From positions 522,724-586,723 of the forward strand of contig NZ_FPAU01000002.1 in NCBI RefSeq assembly GCF_900116535.1: a stretch of DNA of 64,000 nt, written 5' to 3'. Below the pieces are notes generated by a model that did no database searches, was not told the origin of the DNA, and saw only the letters and a program-made list of their open reading frames with translations. This DNA is from Kosakonia arachidis (GTDB lineage: Bacteria > Pseudomonadota > Gammaproteobacteria > Enterobacterales > Enterobacteriaceae). Every line of letters starts with the position of its first letter. The first letter of the stretch is position 1. Positions 50,464 through 61,438 of the stretch are shown here, piece after piece. The translations under genes were made by a program, and so were the position numbers.

Positions 50464-51018
50464 TCAGCGGGCGGCAGGATGCTCTTCATGCACCGCGGTT
50501 TCGACTTTAAACGGATCGATGCCGCGTCGCTGCATACGCCAGAAACGAATAATGTTCAGCCCGTTCATCACCAGAAAGCTGCCTTCGATCAGCGTACCGC
50601 CAATCGATCCGAGCCAGAAGTTGTGGATCACCCAACATCCGGTCGAACACCAGATAACACAGCGCATCGGTAAACCTTTAAAGCGGAACAGTGCCCAGGT
50701 ACTGACAATCGTTCCCGCCACCGGCAACAGCTCGATCGGATTGTGGAATTTAGCCAGCCCCAGTCCGCCTGTCAGCACAATGAACAGCACCATCACCCAC
50801 AAATTACGGGTACGCAGCGTGATCAGGGTTCGTATCGCGTTGAGCACGGCGCTCGATCCGGCAGGAAATGCGCCCATGAGAAAAAAGTGCACGCCAATAA
50901 TGGCGCTGTAGAGCGAGAGTTGCTTTTTGAAGCGCCGCTCATCACGGTTGATGAAGGTTGTAATACCAATCAGAAAGGCAATGACACCAACGCCCTGGGC
51001 AAGCCAATACGCGGTCAT
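50464..51018 (-). CDS. ygjV: YgjV inner-membrane protein
   Basis: A 184-residue protein with five or six hydrophobic helices (VGVIAFLIGITTFINRDERR, IGVHFFLMGAFPAGSSAVLN, CVIWCSTGCWVIHNFWLGSI) and a soluble C-terminal tail. It belongs to the YgjV family of unknown function. Convergent with alx at a 14-base gap; the sstT gene that separates the two in E. coli is missing. Confidence 0.92.
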   Translation of the reverse strand: MTAYWLAQGVGVIAFLIGITTFINRDERRFKKQLSLYSAIIGVHFFLMGAFPAGSSAVLNAIRTLITLRTRNLWVMVLFIVLTGGLGLAKFHNPIELLPVAGTIVSTWALFRFKGLPMRCVIWCSTGCWVIHNFWLGSIGGTLIEGSFLVMNGLNIIRFWRMQRRGIDPFKVETAVHEEHPAAR

Positions 51019-51138
51019 GAAAAATCCTTGTCGAGTCCAAAATAGAAGATGTTACAACATGCCGGCGCTAACATATTTACCAAAAACAATGCGCACCAGA
51101 GCTGCGTTAGCGGCCCTGGTGCGAGAGATAAAGGTCAA

Positions 51139-52626
51139 TCAGAGCGTAACGCCGCTTTTGAAAATAGCTAACTCGCGGAAATCGTTCTTCTCGTTACAGG
51201 TTTGCTTACCGTTAGCGATATCGACAATCACATCAACAAACTCGTTCAGCAGTTGCGGCATCGCTTTACCGTGAATCAGCTGACCTGCGTCGAAGTCGAT
51301 CCAGTGTTTTTTCTTCCCGGCCAGTTCACTGTTGGTGGCGATTTTCACTGTCGGTACAAAACCGCCGTACGGCGTACCACGACCGGTACTGAACAGCACC
51401 ATATGGCAACCAGCACCTGCCAGTGCGCTGGTGGCAACGGCATCGTTACCCGGCGCACTCAGCAGATTCAGGCCGTGGGTTTTCAGACGCTCGCCGTAGA
51501 GCAGCACGTCCACTACCTGGCTGGCCCCTGCTTTCTGCGTACAGCCGAGAGACTTCTCTTCCAGTGTAGTGATGCCGCCTGCTTTGTTACCCGGCGATGG
51601 GTTCTCATAAATCGGCTGATTGTGAGCGATGAAGTACTGTTTGAAGTCGTTCACCATGGTGACGGTCTTCTCAAAGGTACTTTCATCGCGGCAATGGCTC
51701 ATCAGAATACGCTCAGCACCAAACATTTCTGGCACTTCGGTCAGCACGGTAGTACCGCCGTTACCGATCACATAATCGGAGAAACGGCCGAGCATCGGGT
51801 TCGCAGTAATACCGGACAGGCCGTCTGAGCCGCCGCATTCCAGACCGAATTTCAGCTCGCTCAGTTTACCTGGCTCGCGTTTGTCGTTACGCATTGCCTG
51901 ATAGAGCGCATGCAAATGTTCAAGCCCGGCTTCCACTTCGTCGTCCTGGTGTTGGCAAACCATAAAGTGAACGCGTTCCGGGTCGAACTCACCCAGTGTC
52001 TGACGGAAAGCATCGACCTGATTGTTTTCACAACCCAGACCAATCACCAGCACCGCCCCGGCATTCGGGTGACGCACCATGTTTTGCAGCATGGTGCGGG
52101 TGTTGATGTGGTCATCGCCCAACTGAGAACAACCATAGGTATGGCTGAACAGGTAAACGCCGTCGATACCTTCGGCGTCCTGGGTCTCTTTCAGGAAGCG
52201 GTTCTGGATCTGGCGGGCTATACCGTTAACGCAGCCCACGGTCGGCAGGATCCACAGTTCGTTGCGGATCCCGACTTCACCATTTGCACGACGGTAGATC
52301 TGAATGTCCCGATCCACCGCTTGTGCGCCTTCATCCTGAAAATCAGGTTGATAGCTATACTCGTCCACATCGCTCAGATTGGTACGCGCGTTATGGGAAT
52401 GGATGTACTCGCCCGGCGCGATATCTGATGTCGCATGACCTATTGGCAGACCATACTTGACAACATTTTCACCTTCGGCAATGGCTTGCAGAGCAAACTT
52501 GTGCCCGCGCGCCACCGCCTGGCGCAGCCGAACGGTCTGGTTGTCGACAACGACTTCCGTCCCTTCGGCGAGATCCGCCAGTGCTACCGCAACGTTATCC
52601 AGCGAATGGATCTTGATGTATTGCAT
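51139..52626 (-). CDS. uxaA: Altronate dehydratase UxaA
   Basis: Converts D-altronate to 2-keto-3-deoxygluconate in galacturonate breakdown. The 495-residue protein (E. coli 495) has an N-terminal SAF domain (about 11-75) and the D-galactarate dehydratase/altronate hydrolase core, with conserved cysteine/histidine segments (FSHTYGCSQLGDDH, GLGCENNQVDAF, FGLECGGSDGLSG). Second gene of uxaCA, 17 bases after uxaC. Confidence 0.97.
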   Translation of the reverse strand: MQYIKIHSLDNVAVALADLAEGTEVVVDNQTVRLRQAVARGHKFALQAIAEGENVVKYGLPIGHATSDIAPGEYIHSHNARTNLSDVDEYSYQPDFQDEGAQAVDRDIQIYRRANGEVGIRNELWILPTVGCVNGIARQIQNRFLKETQDAEGIDGVYLFSHTYGCSQLGDDHINTRTMLQNMVRHPNAGAVLVIGLGCENNQVDAFRQTLGEFDPERVHFMVCQHQDDEVEAGLEHLHALYQAMRNDKREPGKLSELKFGLECGGSDGLSGITANPMLGRFSDYVIGNGGTTVLTEVPEMFGAERILMSHCRDESTFEKTVTMVNDFKQYFIAHNQPIYENPSPGNKAGGITTLEEKSLGCTQKAGASQVVDVLLYGERLKTHGLNLLSAPGNDAVATSALAGAGCHMVLFSTGRGTPYGGFVPTVKIATNSELAGKKKHWIDFDAGQLIHGKAMPQLLNEFVDVIVDIANGKQTCNEKNDFRELAIFKSGVTL

Positions 52627-52643
52627 ATCAACCTCAAACGGCC

Positions 52644-54089
<1,446 letters not shown>

Positions 54090-54267
54090 TTACCTTTAAT
54101 GCTGACAAAGTTATCACACCAATTTCCAGAGACCGAAGATATTTTCGTGAGTTGGATCAATAAAAGCAAACAAAAATGACCTCTTTTGCGCGATAAAAAC
54201 CCCGTCAAACCGCGCCAAATCTGGCTTCGCCGGGCAAAGTTAAAAACCACACAAAGAAAAACGCTTT

Positions 54268-54305
54268 TGTGATATCACTCACCTTTTCAAGTTGTATGAC
54301 AAGTT
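54268..54305. promoter_or_regulatory. CRP-type and ExuR/UxuR-type sites between uxaC and exuT
   Basis: TGTGA-tatcac-TCACC (54268-54283) fits a CRP site (consensus TGTGA-N6-TCACA) with one mismatch. It is followed by the near-palindrome AAGTTGTATGACAAGTT (54289-54305), a likely operator for the hexuronate regulators. Both lie in the 466-bp divergent region; the rest, including a leader upstream of exuT, contains no gene. Confidence 0.55.
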
Positions 54306-54522
54306 ATCTTTCAGCCGTCGAACACATAGCCGACGGAATGCATTCCCGATAACTCATTAAATCGGTCTTGACGGTACGGATGCCGGATTAAAAAAACGCT
54401 TACTTGTGGCAAGGTTTGGGCCGTACCTGGGGACTCTCCCGGTTACGTCCTCCCGTTTTCATCCTCCGAACACGATCGTAGGGTGACCGCGCAAGCGGTA
54501 ATAACATAACGATGAGGTTTAC

Positions 54523-55821
54523 ATGCGTAAAATCAAAGGATTACGTTGGTACATGATAGCGCTGGTGACGGTCGGCACCGTATTGGGCTATCTGACACGT
54601 AACACAGTGGCAGCCGCGGCTCCGACGTTAATGGAAGAGCTGCACATTTCTACCCAGCAATATTCTTATATCATTGCAGCGTATTCCGCGGCTTATACCG
54701 TTATGCAGCCTGTTGCCGGCTATGTGCTGGATGTTCTGGGCACCAAAATTGGTTACGCCTTCTTCGCCATCACCTGGGCTGTATTCTGCGGCGCAACAGC
54801 GCTGGCTGGCAGCTGGGGCGGTCTTGCGCTGGCGCGTGGCGCGGTCGGCGCGGCTGAAGCAGCCATGATTCCGGCAGGCCTGAAAGCCGCATCTGAATGG
54901 TTCCCGGCGAAAGAACGTTCTATCGCCGTCGGCTACTTCAACGTGGGTTCTTCTATCGGCGCCATGATCGCTCCGCCGCTGGTGGTATGGGCGATTGTGA
55001 TGCACAGCTGGGAAATGGCGTTCATTATTTCTGGTGTGCTGAGCTTCGCATGGGCCATGGCCTGGTTGTTCTTCTATAAACACCCACGCGACCAGAAGAA
55101 ACTGAGCGAAGAAGAACGCCAATACATCATTAGCGGTCAGGAAGCACAGCACCAGACCAACAACGGCAAGAAAATGTCCGTCTGGCAGATTCTGGGTACC
55201 CGTCAGTTCTGGGGTATCGCACTGCCGCGCTTCCTGGCGGAACCGGCCTGGGGTACCTTCAACGCCTGGATCCCGTTGTTCATGTTTAAGGTGTACGGTT
55301 TCAACCTGAAAGAAATCGCCATGTTCGCCTGGATGCCGATGCTGTTCGCTGACCTGGGTTGTATCGTGGGTGGTTACCTGCCACCACTGTTTCAGCGCGT
55401 GTTTGGTGTCAACCTGATCGTTTCCCGTAAAATGGTGGTGACCATGGGCGCTCTGCTGATGATCGGCCCAGGCATGATCGGCCTGTTCACCAGCCCGTAT
55501 GTTGCAATCGGTCTACTGTGTATCGGTGGTTTTGCTCATCAGTCTCTGTCCGGCGCGCTGATTACGCTCTCTTCCGACGTCTTTGGTCGTAATGAAGTGG
55601 CGACGGCAAACGGTCTGACCGGTATGGCAGCCTGGACCGCAAGTACCCTGTTCGCTCTGGTAGTCGGCGCGCTCGCGGATACCATTGGTTTCAGCCCGCT
55701 GTTCGCTGTGCTGGCGTTGTTTGACCTGATGGGGGCCATAGTGATTTGGACCGTGCTGAAAAACCAGACCGCCGAGGAGGTGGTGAATCATACGGTTGGC
55801 GGAACCGCTGCGCAAAATTAG
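54523..55821 (+). CDS. exuT: Hexuronate transporter ExuT
   Basis: Major-facilitator symporter for galacturonate and glucuronate, 432 residues with 12 transmembrane helices. Anion:cation symporter subfamily features: YLTRNTVAAAAPTLMEELHI, SYIIAAYSAAYTVMQPVAGY, ARGAVGAAEAAMIPAGLKAA, FPAKERSIAVGYFNVGSSIG. Divergent from uxaCA and followed by exuR. Confidence 0.96.
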   Translation: MRKIKGLRWYMIALVTVGTVLGYLTRNTVAAAAPTLMEELHISTQQYSYIIAAYSAAYTVMQPVAGYVLDVLGTKIGYAFFAITWAVFCGATALAGSWGGLALARGAVGAAEAAMIPAGLKAASEWFPAKERSIAVGYFNVGSSIGAMIAPPLVVWAIVMHSWEMAFIISGVLSFAWAMAWLFFYKHPRDQKKLSEEERQYIISGQEAQHQTNNGKKMSVWQILGTRQFWGIALPRFLAEPAWGTFNAWIPLFMFKVYGFNLKEIAMFAWMPMLFADLGCIVGGYLPPLFQRVFGVNLIVSRKMVVTMGALLMIGPGMIGLFTSPYVAIGLLCIGGFAHQSLSGALITLSSDVFGRNEVATANGLTGMAAWTASTLFALVVGALADTIGFSPLFAVLALFDLMGAIVIWTVLKNQTAEEVVNHTVGGTAAQN

Positions 55822-55850
55822 CGATTCATAGAAATATGACAGCGCGATGT

Positions 55851-55875
55851 AAAAGCCGCCTCAGGGCGGCTTTTT
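55851..55875 (+). terminator. exuT terminator
   Basis: Perfect 10-bp stem AAAAGCCGCC / GGCGGCTTTT with a 4-base loop and a T-run. Confidence 0.88.
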
Positions 55876-55903
55876 CGTCAGAGATGATGGTGAGAATGTG
55901 GTA

Positions 55904-55922
55904 AAAGTGGTATAACAAATTT
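55904..55922 (+). promoter_or_regulatory. Candidate ExuR/UxuR operator upstream of exuR
   Basis: AAAGTGGTATAACAAATTT is a near-palindrome resembling the hexuronate regulator consensus AAATTGGTATACCAATTT, 30 bases before exuR; it suggests autoregulation. Confidence 0.5.
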
Positions 55923-55952
55923 ACTCTCGCCTTTCTTTTCCCTGGAGCCTAT

Positions 55953-56729
55953 ATGGAAATTTCCGAGTCACGTCGTTTGTACCAACAACTTGCCGCCGAG
56001 CTTAAGAGCCGTATCGAGCAAGGCGTGTATCTTGTGGGAGACAAACTGCCCGCTGAGCGCTTTATTGCCGATGAGAAAAGCGTCAGTCGGACCGTGGTTC
56101 GCGAAGCCATTATTATGCTGGAAGTCGAAGGGTACGTTGAAGTTCGCAAAGGCTCCGGCATCCATGTCATTTCCAACCAGGCACGCCATACGCAAGCGCC
56201 GGATGAAAGCCTGGAGTTTGCTAATTACGGCCCATTTGAACTGCTACAGGCACGTCAGCTCATCGAGAGTAATATCGCTGAATTCGCCGCCACTCAGGTG
56301 ACGAAACAGGACATTATGAAGCTGATGGAAATCCAGGATAACGCCCGTAAAGAGAAGTGCTTCCGCGATTCAGAATGGGATTTGCAATTCCATGTTCAGG
56401 TCGCACTGGCGACGCAAAATAGCGCTCTGGCAGCGATTGTCGAGAAGATGTGGACGCAGCGCGTACATAACCCGTACTGGAAAAAACTGCACGACCATAT
56501 TGATTTACGCACCGTCGATAACTGGTGTGATGATCATGACCAAATTCTGAAGGCGCTGATCCGTAAAGATCCACACGCGGCGAAAGTGGCGATGTGGCAA
56601 CATCTGGAAAACACCAAGCAGATGCTTTTTAACGAAACCAGCGATGATTTTGAGTTCAACGCTGACCGCTATCTGTTTGCCGAAAACCCGGTGGTTCATC
56701 TTGACGCTGCCGCTACCGGCACGAAATAA
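55953..56729 (+). CDS. exuR: Hexuronate regulon repressor ExuR
   Basis: GntR/FadR-subfamily repressor of 258 residues. N-terminal winged helix: [57 protein letters not shown]. The C-terminal FCD effector domain has metal-binding-type residues ([24 protein letters not shown]). In E. coli ExuR represses exuT, uxaCA and uxaB. Confidence 0.95.
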   Translation: MEISESRRLYQQLAAELKSRIEQGVYLVGDKLPAERFIADEKSVSRTVVREAIIMLEVEGYVEVRKGSGIHVISNQARHTQAPDESLEFANYGPFELLQARQLIESNIAEFAATQVTKQDIMKLMEIQDNARKEKCFRDSEWDLQFHVQVALATQNSALAAIVEKMWTQRVHNPYWKKLHDHIDLRTVDNWCDDHDQILKALIRKDPHAAKVAMWQHLENTKQMLFNETSDDFEFNADRYLFAENPVVHLDAAATGTK

Positions 56730-56864
56730 AAACCGCTATCCCGGCGCACACTTACGCTGCGCCGCCCCCTTTGGGGTCAGTGAATGGTATAGAGTGTCAG
56801 CCTTTGTAAATACCCTCGCCACCCGCCCTCCAGGCAAGCAAAATCCTTTGCAAACGTTATTCTG

Positions 56865-56887
56865 ACTGACGCACACGGTCAGTTTTT
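56865..56887 (+). terminator. exuR downstream terminator-like hairpin
   Basis: ACTGAC / GTCAGT stem with a 7-base loop and TTTT. A second hairpin CGGCGCA/TGCGCCG lies at 56742-56764. The 333-bp exuR-yqjA gap otherwise holds a 20-bp quasi-palindrome (56916-56935, core TAGCGCTA flanked by GTGAG/CTCAC) but no gene. Confidence 0.55.
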
Positions 56888-57063
56888 GTTACAATTAGAT
56901 GCATTTCGCCATGGAGTGAGCTAGCGCTAACTCACAGTGTCTTTTAGCTGGATAGCAATTGCCCCCGAATGAGCCATGCGCGGTCATAATATATAGAGCT
57001 CGCCGCCGTGTTGTTCTGTGCCAGTAACAGACCTGACGTAAACCGATGTACCAGGAACACCGA

Positions 57064-57726
57064 ATGGAACTTTTAAGCCAATTACTTCATGCTCTCTGGA
57101 GCCAGGATTTCGAAACGCTTTCCCATCCAGGCATGATCGGCATGCTCTATTTTGTTTTATTTGTCATCTTATTTCTGGAAAACGGTCTGCTTCCGGCGGC
57201 GTTTCTGCCTGGTGATAGTCTTCTGGTGCTGATCGGCGTGTTGATTGCCAAAGGTGCGCTGGGCTACCCACAGACCATCATTCTTCTGACCGTTGCGGCC
57301 AGCCTTGGCTGCTGGCTGAGCTACATCCAGGGGCGATGGCTTGGTAATACGCGCATCGTGCAAAACTGGCTGTCGCATCTGCCTTCGCATTATCACCAGC
57401 GCGCGCACCACCTGTTCCATAAGCATGGGCTTTCCGCACTGTTAATCGGGCGTTTTATTGCCTTTGTTCGCACATTGTTGCCAACGATTGCCGGTATTTC
57501 TGGTCTGAGTAATGCACGCTTTCAGTTTTTCAACTGGATGAGCGGCCTGCTGTGGGTGTTGATTCTGACATCGCTCGGTTACCTGCTGGGTAAGACGCCA
57601 GTGTTTCGCAAGTATGAAGAGGCGCTGATGTCCTGCCTGATGTTGCTTCCGGTCGTATTGCTGGTGATTGGCCTGATCGGCTCGCTGGTGGTGCTGTGGA
57701 AGAAAAAATATCGCGATCGAGGCTAA
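57064..57726 (+). CDS. yqjA: DedA-family membrane protein YqjA
   Basis: A 220-residue DedA/SNARE-associated membrane protein with about five to six membrane segments; motifs [18 protein letters not shown] (the acidic E39 region) and [21 protein letters not shown]. coli YqjA supports membrane homeostasis and drug/alkali resistance, probably as a proton-dependent transporter. The ATG at 57064 (MELLSQLL) matches the E. coli start. Operon with mzrA after 4 bases. Confidence 0.94.
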   Translation: MELLSQLLHALWSQDFETLSHPGMIGMLYFVLFVILFLENGLLPAAFLPGDSLLVLIGVLIAKGALGYPQTIILLTVAASLGCWLSYIQGRWLGNTRIVQNWLSHLPSHYHQRAHHLFHKHGLSALLIGRFIAFVRTLLPTIAGISGLSNARFQFFNWMSGLLWVLILTSLGYLLGKTPVFRKYEEALMSCLMLLPVVLLVIGLIGSLVVLWKKKYRDRG

Positions 57727-57730
57727 GAAC

Positions 57731-58117
57731 ATGGAATTGCAACATCCCTTCCTGCGCCGGTTATTAATGGGCTTAATGATAATGGCGATTTTTAGCGCCA
57801 TGTTTATAGCCTGGGCGACGCTACACAGCCGCGAATCCACGCTGGCAATTCGCCCGGCGATGCAGAACGTCAGCGTACCAGATGGTTTCTCAGTCTGGCA
57901 CCATCTGGACGCTAACGGCATACAATTCAAAAGTATTACACCAAAAAACGATACGTTATTGATTACTTTCGAATCCAGTGACCAAAGCGCAGCAGCAAAA
58001 GCTGTTCTCGATCGTACCTTACCCCGTGGCTATATCATCGCTGCCCTGGATGATGACAACGGCCAACCCTCTGCGTGGCTGACGCTTCTGCGTAATACCA
58101 CTCACCGATTCGGTTAA
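57731..58117 (+). CDS. mzrA: MzrA, modulator of the EnvZ/OmpR system
   Basis: A 128-residue inner-membrane protein with one N-terminal transmembrane helix (about 13-32, LLMGLMIMAIFSAMFIAWAT) and a periplasmic domain. In E. coli MzrA (YqjB) binds EnvZ and links CpxA signalling to EnvZ/OmpR. Only 4 bases separate it from yqjA, with which it is co-transcribed. Confidence 0.92.
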   Translation: MELQHPFLRRLLMGLMIMAIFSAMFIAWATLHSRESTLAIRPAMQNVSVPDGFSVWHHLDANGIQFKSITPKNDTLLITFESSDQSAAAKAVLDRTLPRGYIIAALDDDNGQPSAWLTLLRNTTHRFG

Positions 58118-58261
58118 TCCTTCCAGGATTCTGAATCTTTTCACTCACTTTGGTGTTTAGCGGTTTACTTACTATGCTTTAGTAAACGGAACCAGGGTTC
58201 ACTTTGTACAACTGGATGCTGGCGCAACGACCGTTTCGCTGGTCAACCATGGAAAGTTTCG

Positions 58262-58633
58262 ATGATGAAAAACCACATCGCACTGGCGCTGGCTCTTCTT
58301 TTTCTGAGTGCTGTTGCACAGGCTGCAACACCCTGTCAGGAGAAGGAACATGATATCCAGCGCGAAATCAGTTATGCCGAAAAGCATAACAACCAGGGCC
58401 GAATTGATGGACTTAAAAAGGCACTGCATGACATGCACACTCACTGTTCAGACACCCAACTCCGCGACGCCCACCAGAAAAAAATAGCTGAACAGAAAGA
58501 AGAGGTTGCCGAGTGCCGTCGCGATCTGGCGGAAGCAAAGCAGAAAGGCGATGCGGAGAAAATAAGCAAACGCGAACACAAGCTGAAAGAAGCACAGCTT
58601 GAGTTAAAAGAGCTGGAGGCTCGCGATTACTGA
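58262..58633 (+). CDS. yqjC: YqjC, secreted helical DUF1090 protein
   Basis: A 123-residue periplasmic protein: signal sequence of about 21 residues (ALALALLFLSAVAQA), then a charged coiled-coil (AEKHNNQGRIDGLKKALHDM, KQKGDAEKISKREHKLKEA) with two cysteines near 25 and 60. DUF1090 family, function unknown. Precedes yqjD-yqjE-yqjK as in E. coli. Confidence 0.93.
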   Translation: MMKNHIALALALLFLSAVAQAATPCQEKEHDIQREISYAEKHNNQGRIDGLKKALHDMHTHCSDTQLRDAHQKKIAEQKEEVAECRRDLAEAKQKGDAEKISKREHKLKEAQLELKELEARDY

Positions 58634-58672
58634 TTTTTAAGGACGTTACCACTCACTCACCCGGAGAAAATT

Positions 58673-58975
58673 ATGTCAAAAGATAATGCCGATGATTTGC
58701 GCGCTGAACTGAAATCCCTTGCGGATACGCTGGAAGAAGTGCTGAGTAATTCTGGTGAAAAATCGAAAGAAGAGCTGAGTAAATTGCGGGGAAAAGCTGA
58801 GCAGGCTTTGCGTGATAGCCGCCATCGCCTCGGAGAAACGAGCGATTTAATCGCCAAACAAACGCGCGAAGCCGCCGCGCGAACTGATGAATATGTCCGC
58901 GAAAACCCATGGGCCAGTGTAGGCATTGGCGCCGCTATTGGGGTAGTGCTGGGCGTGCTGCTGACGCGTCGTTGA
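58673..58975 (+). CDS. yqjD: YqjD, ribosome-binding tail-anchored protein (DUF883)
   Basis: A 100-residue protein of the DUF883/ElaB family: a helical cytoplasmic part (NADDLRAELKSLADTLEEVL, KEAARTDEYVRENPW-like ending) and a C-terminal transmembrane anchor (WASVGIGAAIGVVLGVLLTR). E. coli YqjD tethers stationary-phase ribosomes to the membrane. Adjacent to yqjE (1-base gap). Confidence 0.93.
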   Translation: MSKDNADDLRAELKSLADTLEEVLSNSGEKSKEELSKLRGKAEQALRDSRHRLGETSDLIAKQTREAAARTDEYVRENPWASVGIGAAIGVVLGVLLTRR

Positions 58976-58976
58976 T

Positions 58977-59375
58977 ATGACGGAGCCACGACACGCGCAG
59001 GGGCCAGGCAAAAGTGCACTGGGGATCGGTCAGCGAATTCTGACGATCCTTGTAGAGATGGTTGAGACCCGCCTGCGGCTGGCGGTTGTAGAGCTGGAAG
59101 AAGAGAAATCCCATCTGTTCCAGTTGCTGATGATGCTGGGTCTGACCATGCTTTTTGCCGCATTTGGCCTGATGAGTCTGATGGTGCTGATTATCTGGGC
59201 CATTGATCCGCAATATCGCCTGAACGCGATGATTGCCACCACGGTAGTGTTACTGGTGCTGGCGCTAATTGGCGGCATCTGGACGCTACGCAAAGCGCGC
59301 GCATCCACGCTGCTGCGCCATACCCGGCAGGAGCTTGAAAATGATCGCGCCCTGCTGAAGGACGATAAGTCGTGA
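58977..59375 (+). CDS. yqjE: YqjE, phage-holin-III-like membrane protein
   Basis: A 132-residue protein of the Phage_holin_3_6/DUF1469 type with two transmembrane helices (about 53-74 and 85-106) between amphipathic ends. Function unknown; part of the RpoS-linked yqjDEK set in E. coli. Its stop overlaps the GTG start of yqjK (GTGA). Confidence 0.92.
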   Translation: MTEPRHAQGPGKSALGIGQRILTILVEMVETRLRLAVVELEEEKSHLFQLLMMLGLTMLFAAFGLMSLMVLIIWAIDPQYRLNAMIATTVVLLVLALIGGIWTLRKARASTLLRHTRQELENDRALLKDDKS

Positions 59376-59662
59376 ACAGCAAAGCAGAGCGTCTGAAACG
59401 TAAAGCGCGCTTGCTCAGTGAGATCCAGCAGCAACGGCTGGATCTCACCGCCGCGCGTCGCGACTGGCTTGAAGCAACCAGCCCTTACGACCGCGGCTGG
59501 AATACCCTGCTCAGCCTGCGTTCATGGGCAGTAATTGGCAGCAGCGCGATCGCTGTCTGGTCGGTTCGCCATCCTAATATACTGGTCCGCTGGGGGAAAC
59601 GCGGCCTCGGTATCTGGAGTCTTTGGCGCCTGGTTAAAACCACGCTCAACCTACCACGTTAA
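59372..59662 (+). CDS. yqjK: YqjK-like small membrane-associated protein
   Basis: A 96-residue basic protein (MNSKAERLKRKARLLSEIQQ, ARRDWLEATSPYDRGWNTLL) with a hydrophobic stretch around 48-62. YqjK family, function unknown. GTG start at 59372 overlapping the yqjE stop, so translationally coupled. Confidence 0.9.
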   Translation: MNSKAERLKRKARLLSEIQQQRLDLTAARRDWLEATSPYDRGWNTLLSLRSWAVIGSSAIAVWSVRHPNILVRWGKRGLGIWSLWRLVKTTLNLPR

Positions 59663-59670
59663 GGCGTTAA

Positions 59671-59700
59671 GGGCGGTCGCAATAACCGCCCTTTTCTTCT
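59671..59700 (+). terminator. Terminator of yqjC-yqjK
   Basis: GGGCGGT / ACCGCCC stem with a 7-base loop followed by a T-rich tail (TTTTCTTCTT). Confidence 0.85.
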
Positions 59701-59856
59701 TACTCAGTTTTTTTGAAAAAATTCGACAGTTTTCCTTGCTAACAATCTTTTCCCGACACGATTACTATCCTCTCCATCGACAGCAAGTACGTGGCATCTG
59801 CCCGTAATTGCACACTATTTACTGATAGCCGCGGTAGTGGTTTCCTGGGGAAAAAG

Positions 59857-60249
59857 ATGAAAAAATTAGAAGATGTTGGTTTTCTGGTTGCACGTATCCT
59901 GATGCCGATTTTGTTTATCGTGGCTGGCTGGGGAAAAATTACCGGTTATGCAGGTACACAGCAGTATATGGAAGCAATGGGTGTACCAGGATTCCTGCTA
60001 CCGTTGACCATCCTGCTTGAGTTCGGCGGCGGTCTGGCGATTCTGTTCGGTTTCCTGACTCGTACTACCGCGCTGTTCACTGCGGGTTTCACACTGCTGA
60101 CCGCATTCATCTTCCACAACAACTTTGCGGAAGGTGTGAACTCACTGATGTTTATGAAAAACCTGACCATCGCTGGCGGCTATCTGCTGCTGGGTATCAC
60201 TGGTCCTGGTGCTATCAGCATCGACCGCATACTGAATAAAAAATGGTAA
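59857..60249 (+). CDS. yqjF: YqjF, DoxX-family membrane protein
   Basis: A 130-residue protein with four transmembrane helices, DoxX type: RILMPILFIVAGWGKITGYA, LLEFGGGLAILFGFLTRTTA, FTLLTAFIFHNNFAEG. Possibly linked to redox or electrophile stress. The ATG at 59857 (MKKLEDVGF) matches E. coli YqjF; the frame extends upstream. E. coli yqjF is activated by YhaJ in response to dinitrotoluene-type compounds. Confidence 0.93.
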   Translation: MKKLEDVGFLVARILMPILFIVAGWGKITGYAGTQQYMEAMGVPGFLLPLTILLEFGGGLAILFGFLTRTTALFTAGFTLLTAFIFHNNFAEGVNSLMFMKNLTIAGGYLLLGITGPGAISIDRILNKKW

Positions 60250-60274
60250 GCGCTCTATACTGAGTAAAGAGATC

Positions 60275-60303
60275 AAAGCGAGGAGTTCACTCCTCGCTTT
60301 TTT
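60275..60303 (+). terminator. yqjF terminator
   Basis: A 12-bp perfect stem AAAGCGAGGAGT / ACTCCTCGCTTT with a very small loop, then a T-run. Confidence 0.88.
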
Positions 60304-60326
60304 GCTATCAGAAGGGGGGAAGCAAA

Positions 60327-61313
60327 ATGGGACAACTGATTGATGGCGTCTGGCACGACACCTGGTATGACACAAAATCCACCGGTGGGCAGTTTAAGCG
60401 CTCTGTTTCCGCATTTCGAAACTGGCTCACTGCCGACGGCGCGCCTGGCCCATCCGGCGAAGGGGGCTTCGCCGCAGAGAAAGATCGTTATCATCTCTAT
60501 GTTTCGCTGGCTTGCCCGTGGGCACACCGCACCCTGATCCTGAGGAAACTGAAAGGCCTGGAGCCGTTTATCTCTGTTTCCGTAGTTCATCCGTTGATGC
60601 TGGAAAATGGCTGGACGTTTGATGACGATTTCCCTGCGGCGACCGGTGATAGCCTCTATCAGCACGAATTTCTCTATCAGCTTTATTTGCATGCCGATCC
60701 GCACTACAGCGGCCGTGTCACCGTGCCGGTGCTGTGGGATAAAAAGAATCACACCATTGTCAGTAATGAATCAGCGGAAATTATCCGCATGTTCAATACT
60801 GCTTTTGACGGGCTGGGCGCCAGAGCCGGGGATTACTACCCGCCAGAACTGCGCGCGCAAATCGATGAACTCAATAGCTGGATCTACGACAACGTTAATA
60901 ATGGCGTCTATAAAGCAGGATTTGCCACCAGCCAGCAGGCATACGACGAAGCCGTGGTGAATATCTTTACCTCGCTGGAACGGCTGGAGCAGATACTGGG
61001 CCAGCGCCGTTATTTGACCGGCGATCGGCTGACAGAAGCAGATATTCGCCTGTGGACGACGCTTATCCGCTTCGATCCGGTCTATGTCACCCATTTTAAA
61101 TGTGATAAACACCGCATCAGCGACTATCTGAATCTGCATAGTTTTATGCGTGATATTTACCAGATGCCGGGTATTGCGGAAACCGTCGATTTTGCGCATA
61201 TCCGCAATCACTATTTCCGCAGCCACAAAACCATCAACCCAACTGGGCTCATCTCTATCGGGCCATGGCAGAATCTGGATGAACCTCACGGGCGAGACAT
61301 CCGTTTCGCCTGA
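60327..61313 (+). CDS. yqjG: Glutathionyl-hydroquinone reductase YqjG
   Basis: A 328-residue Xi-class glutathione transferase with the CPWAHR active site (C63, P64, W65). It reduces glutathionyl-hydroquinones to hydroquinones. The C-terminal helical domain has DRLTEADIRLWTTLIRFDPV and FRSHKTINPTGL. Length matches E. coli YqjG (328). Confidence 0.96.
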   Translation: MGQLIDGVWHDTWYDTKSTGGQFKRSVSAFRNWLTADGAPGPSGEGGFAAEKDRYHLYVSLACPWAHRTLILRKLKGLEPFISVSVVHPLMLENGWTFDDDFPAATGDSLYQHEFLYQLYLHADPHYSGRVTVPVLWDKKNHTIVSNESAEIIRMFNTAFDGLGARAGDYYPPELRAQIDELNSWIYDNVNNGVYKAGFATSQQAYDEAVVNIFTSLERLEQILGQRRYLTGDRLTEADIRLWTTLIRFDPVYVTHFKCDKHRISDYLNLHSFMRDIYQMPGIAETVDFAHIRNHYFRSHKTINPTGLISIGPWQNLDEPHGRDIRFA

Positions 61314-61438
61314 TCTTTCGGGCGCGTTACCGCGCGCCCAAATTATTTCCCGCCGGATTTATCGCTTTGTATTTTTGCCGTCTATTCTTACTTTGATCGT
61401 TTATAAAACAACGAATTGACCGTTGATCGAGGTTAAAA

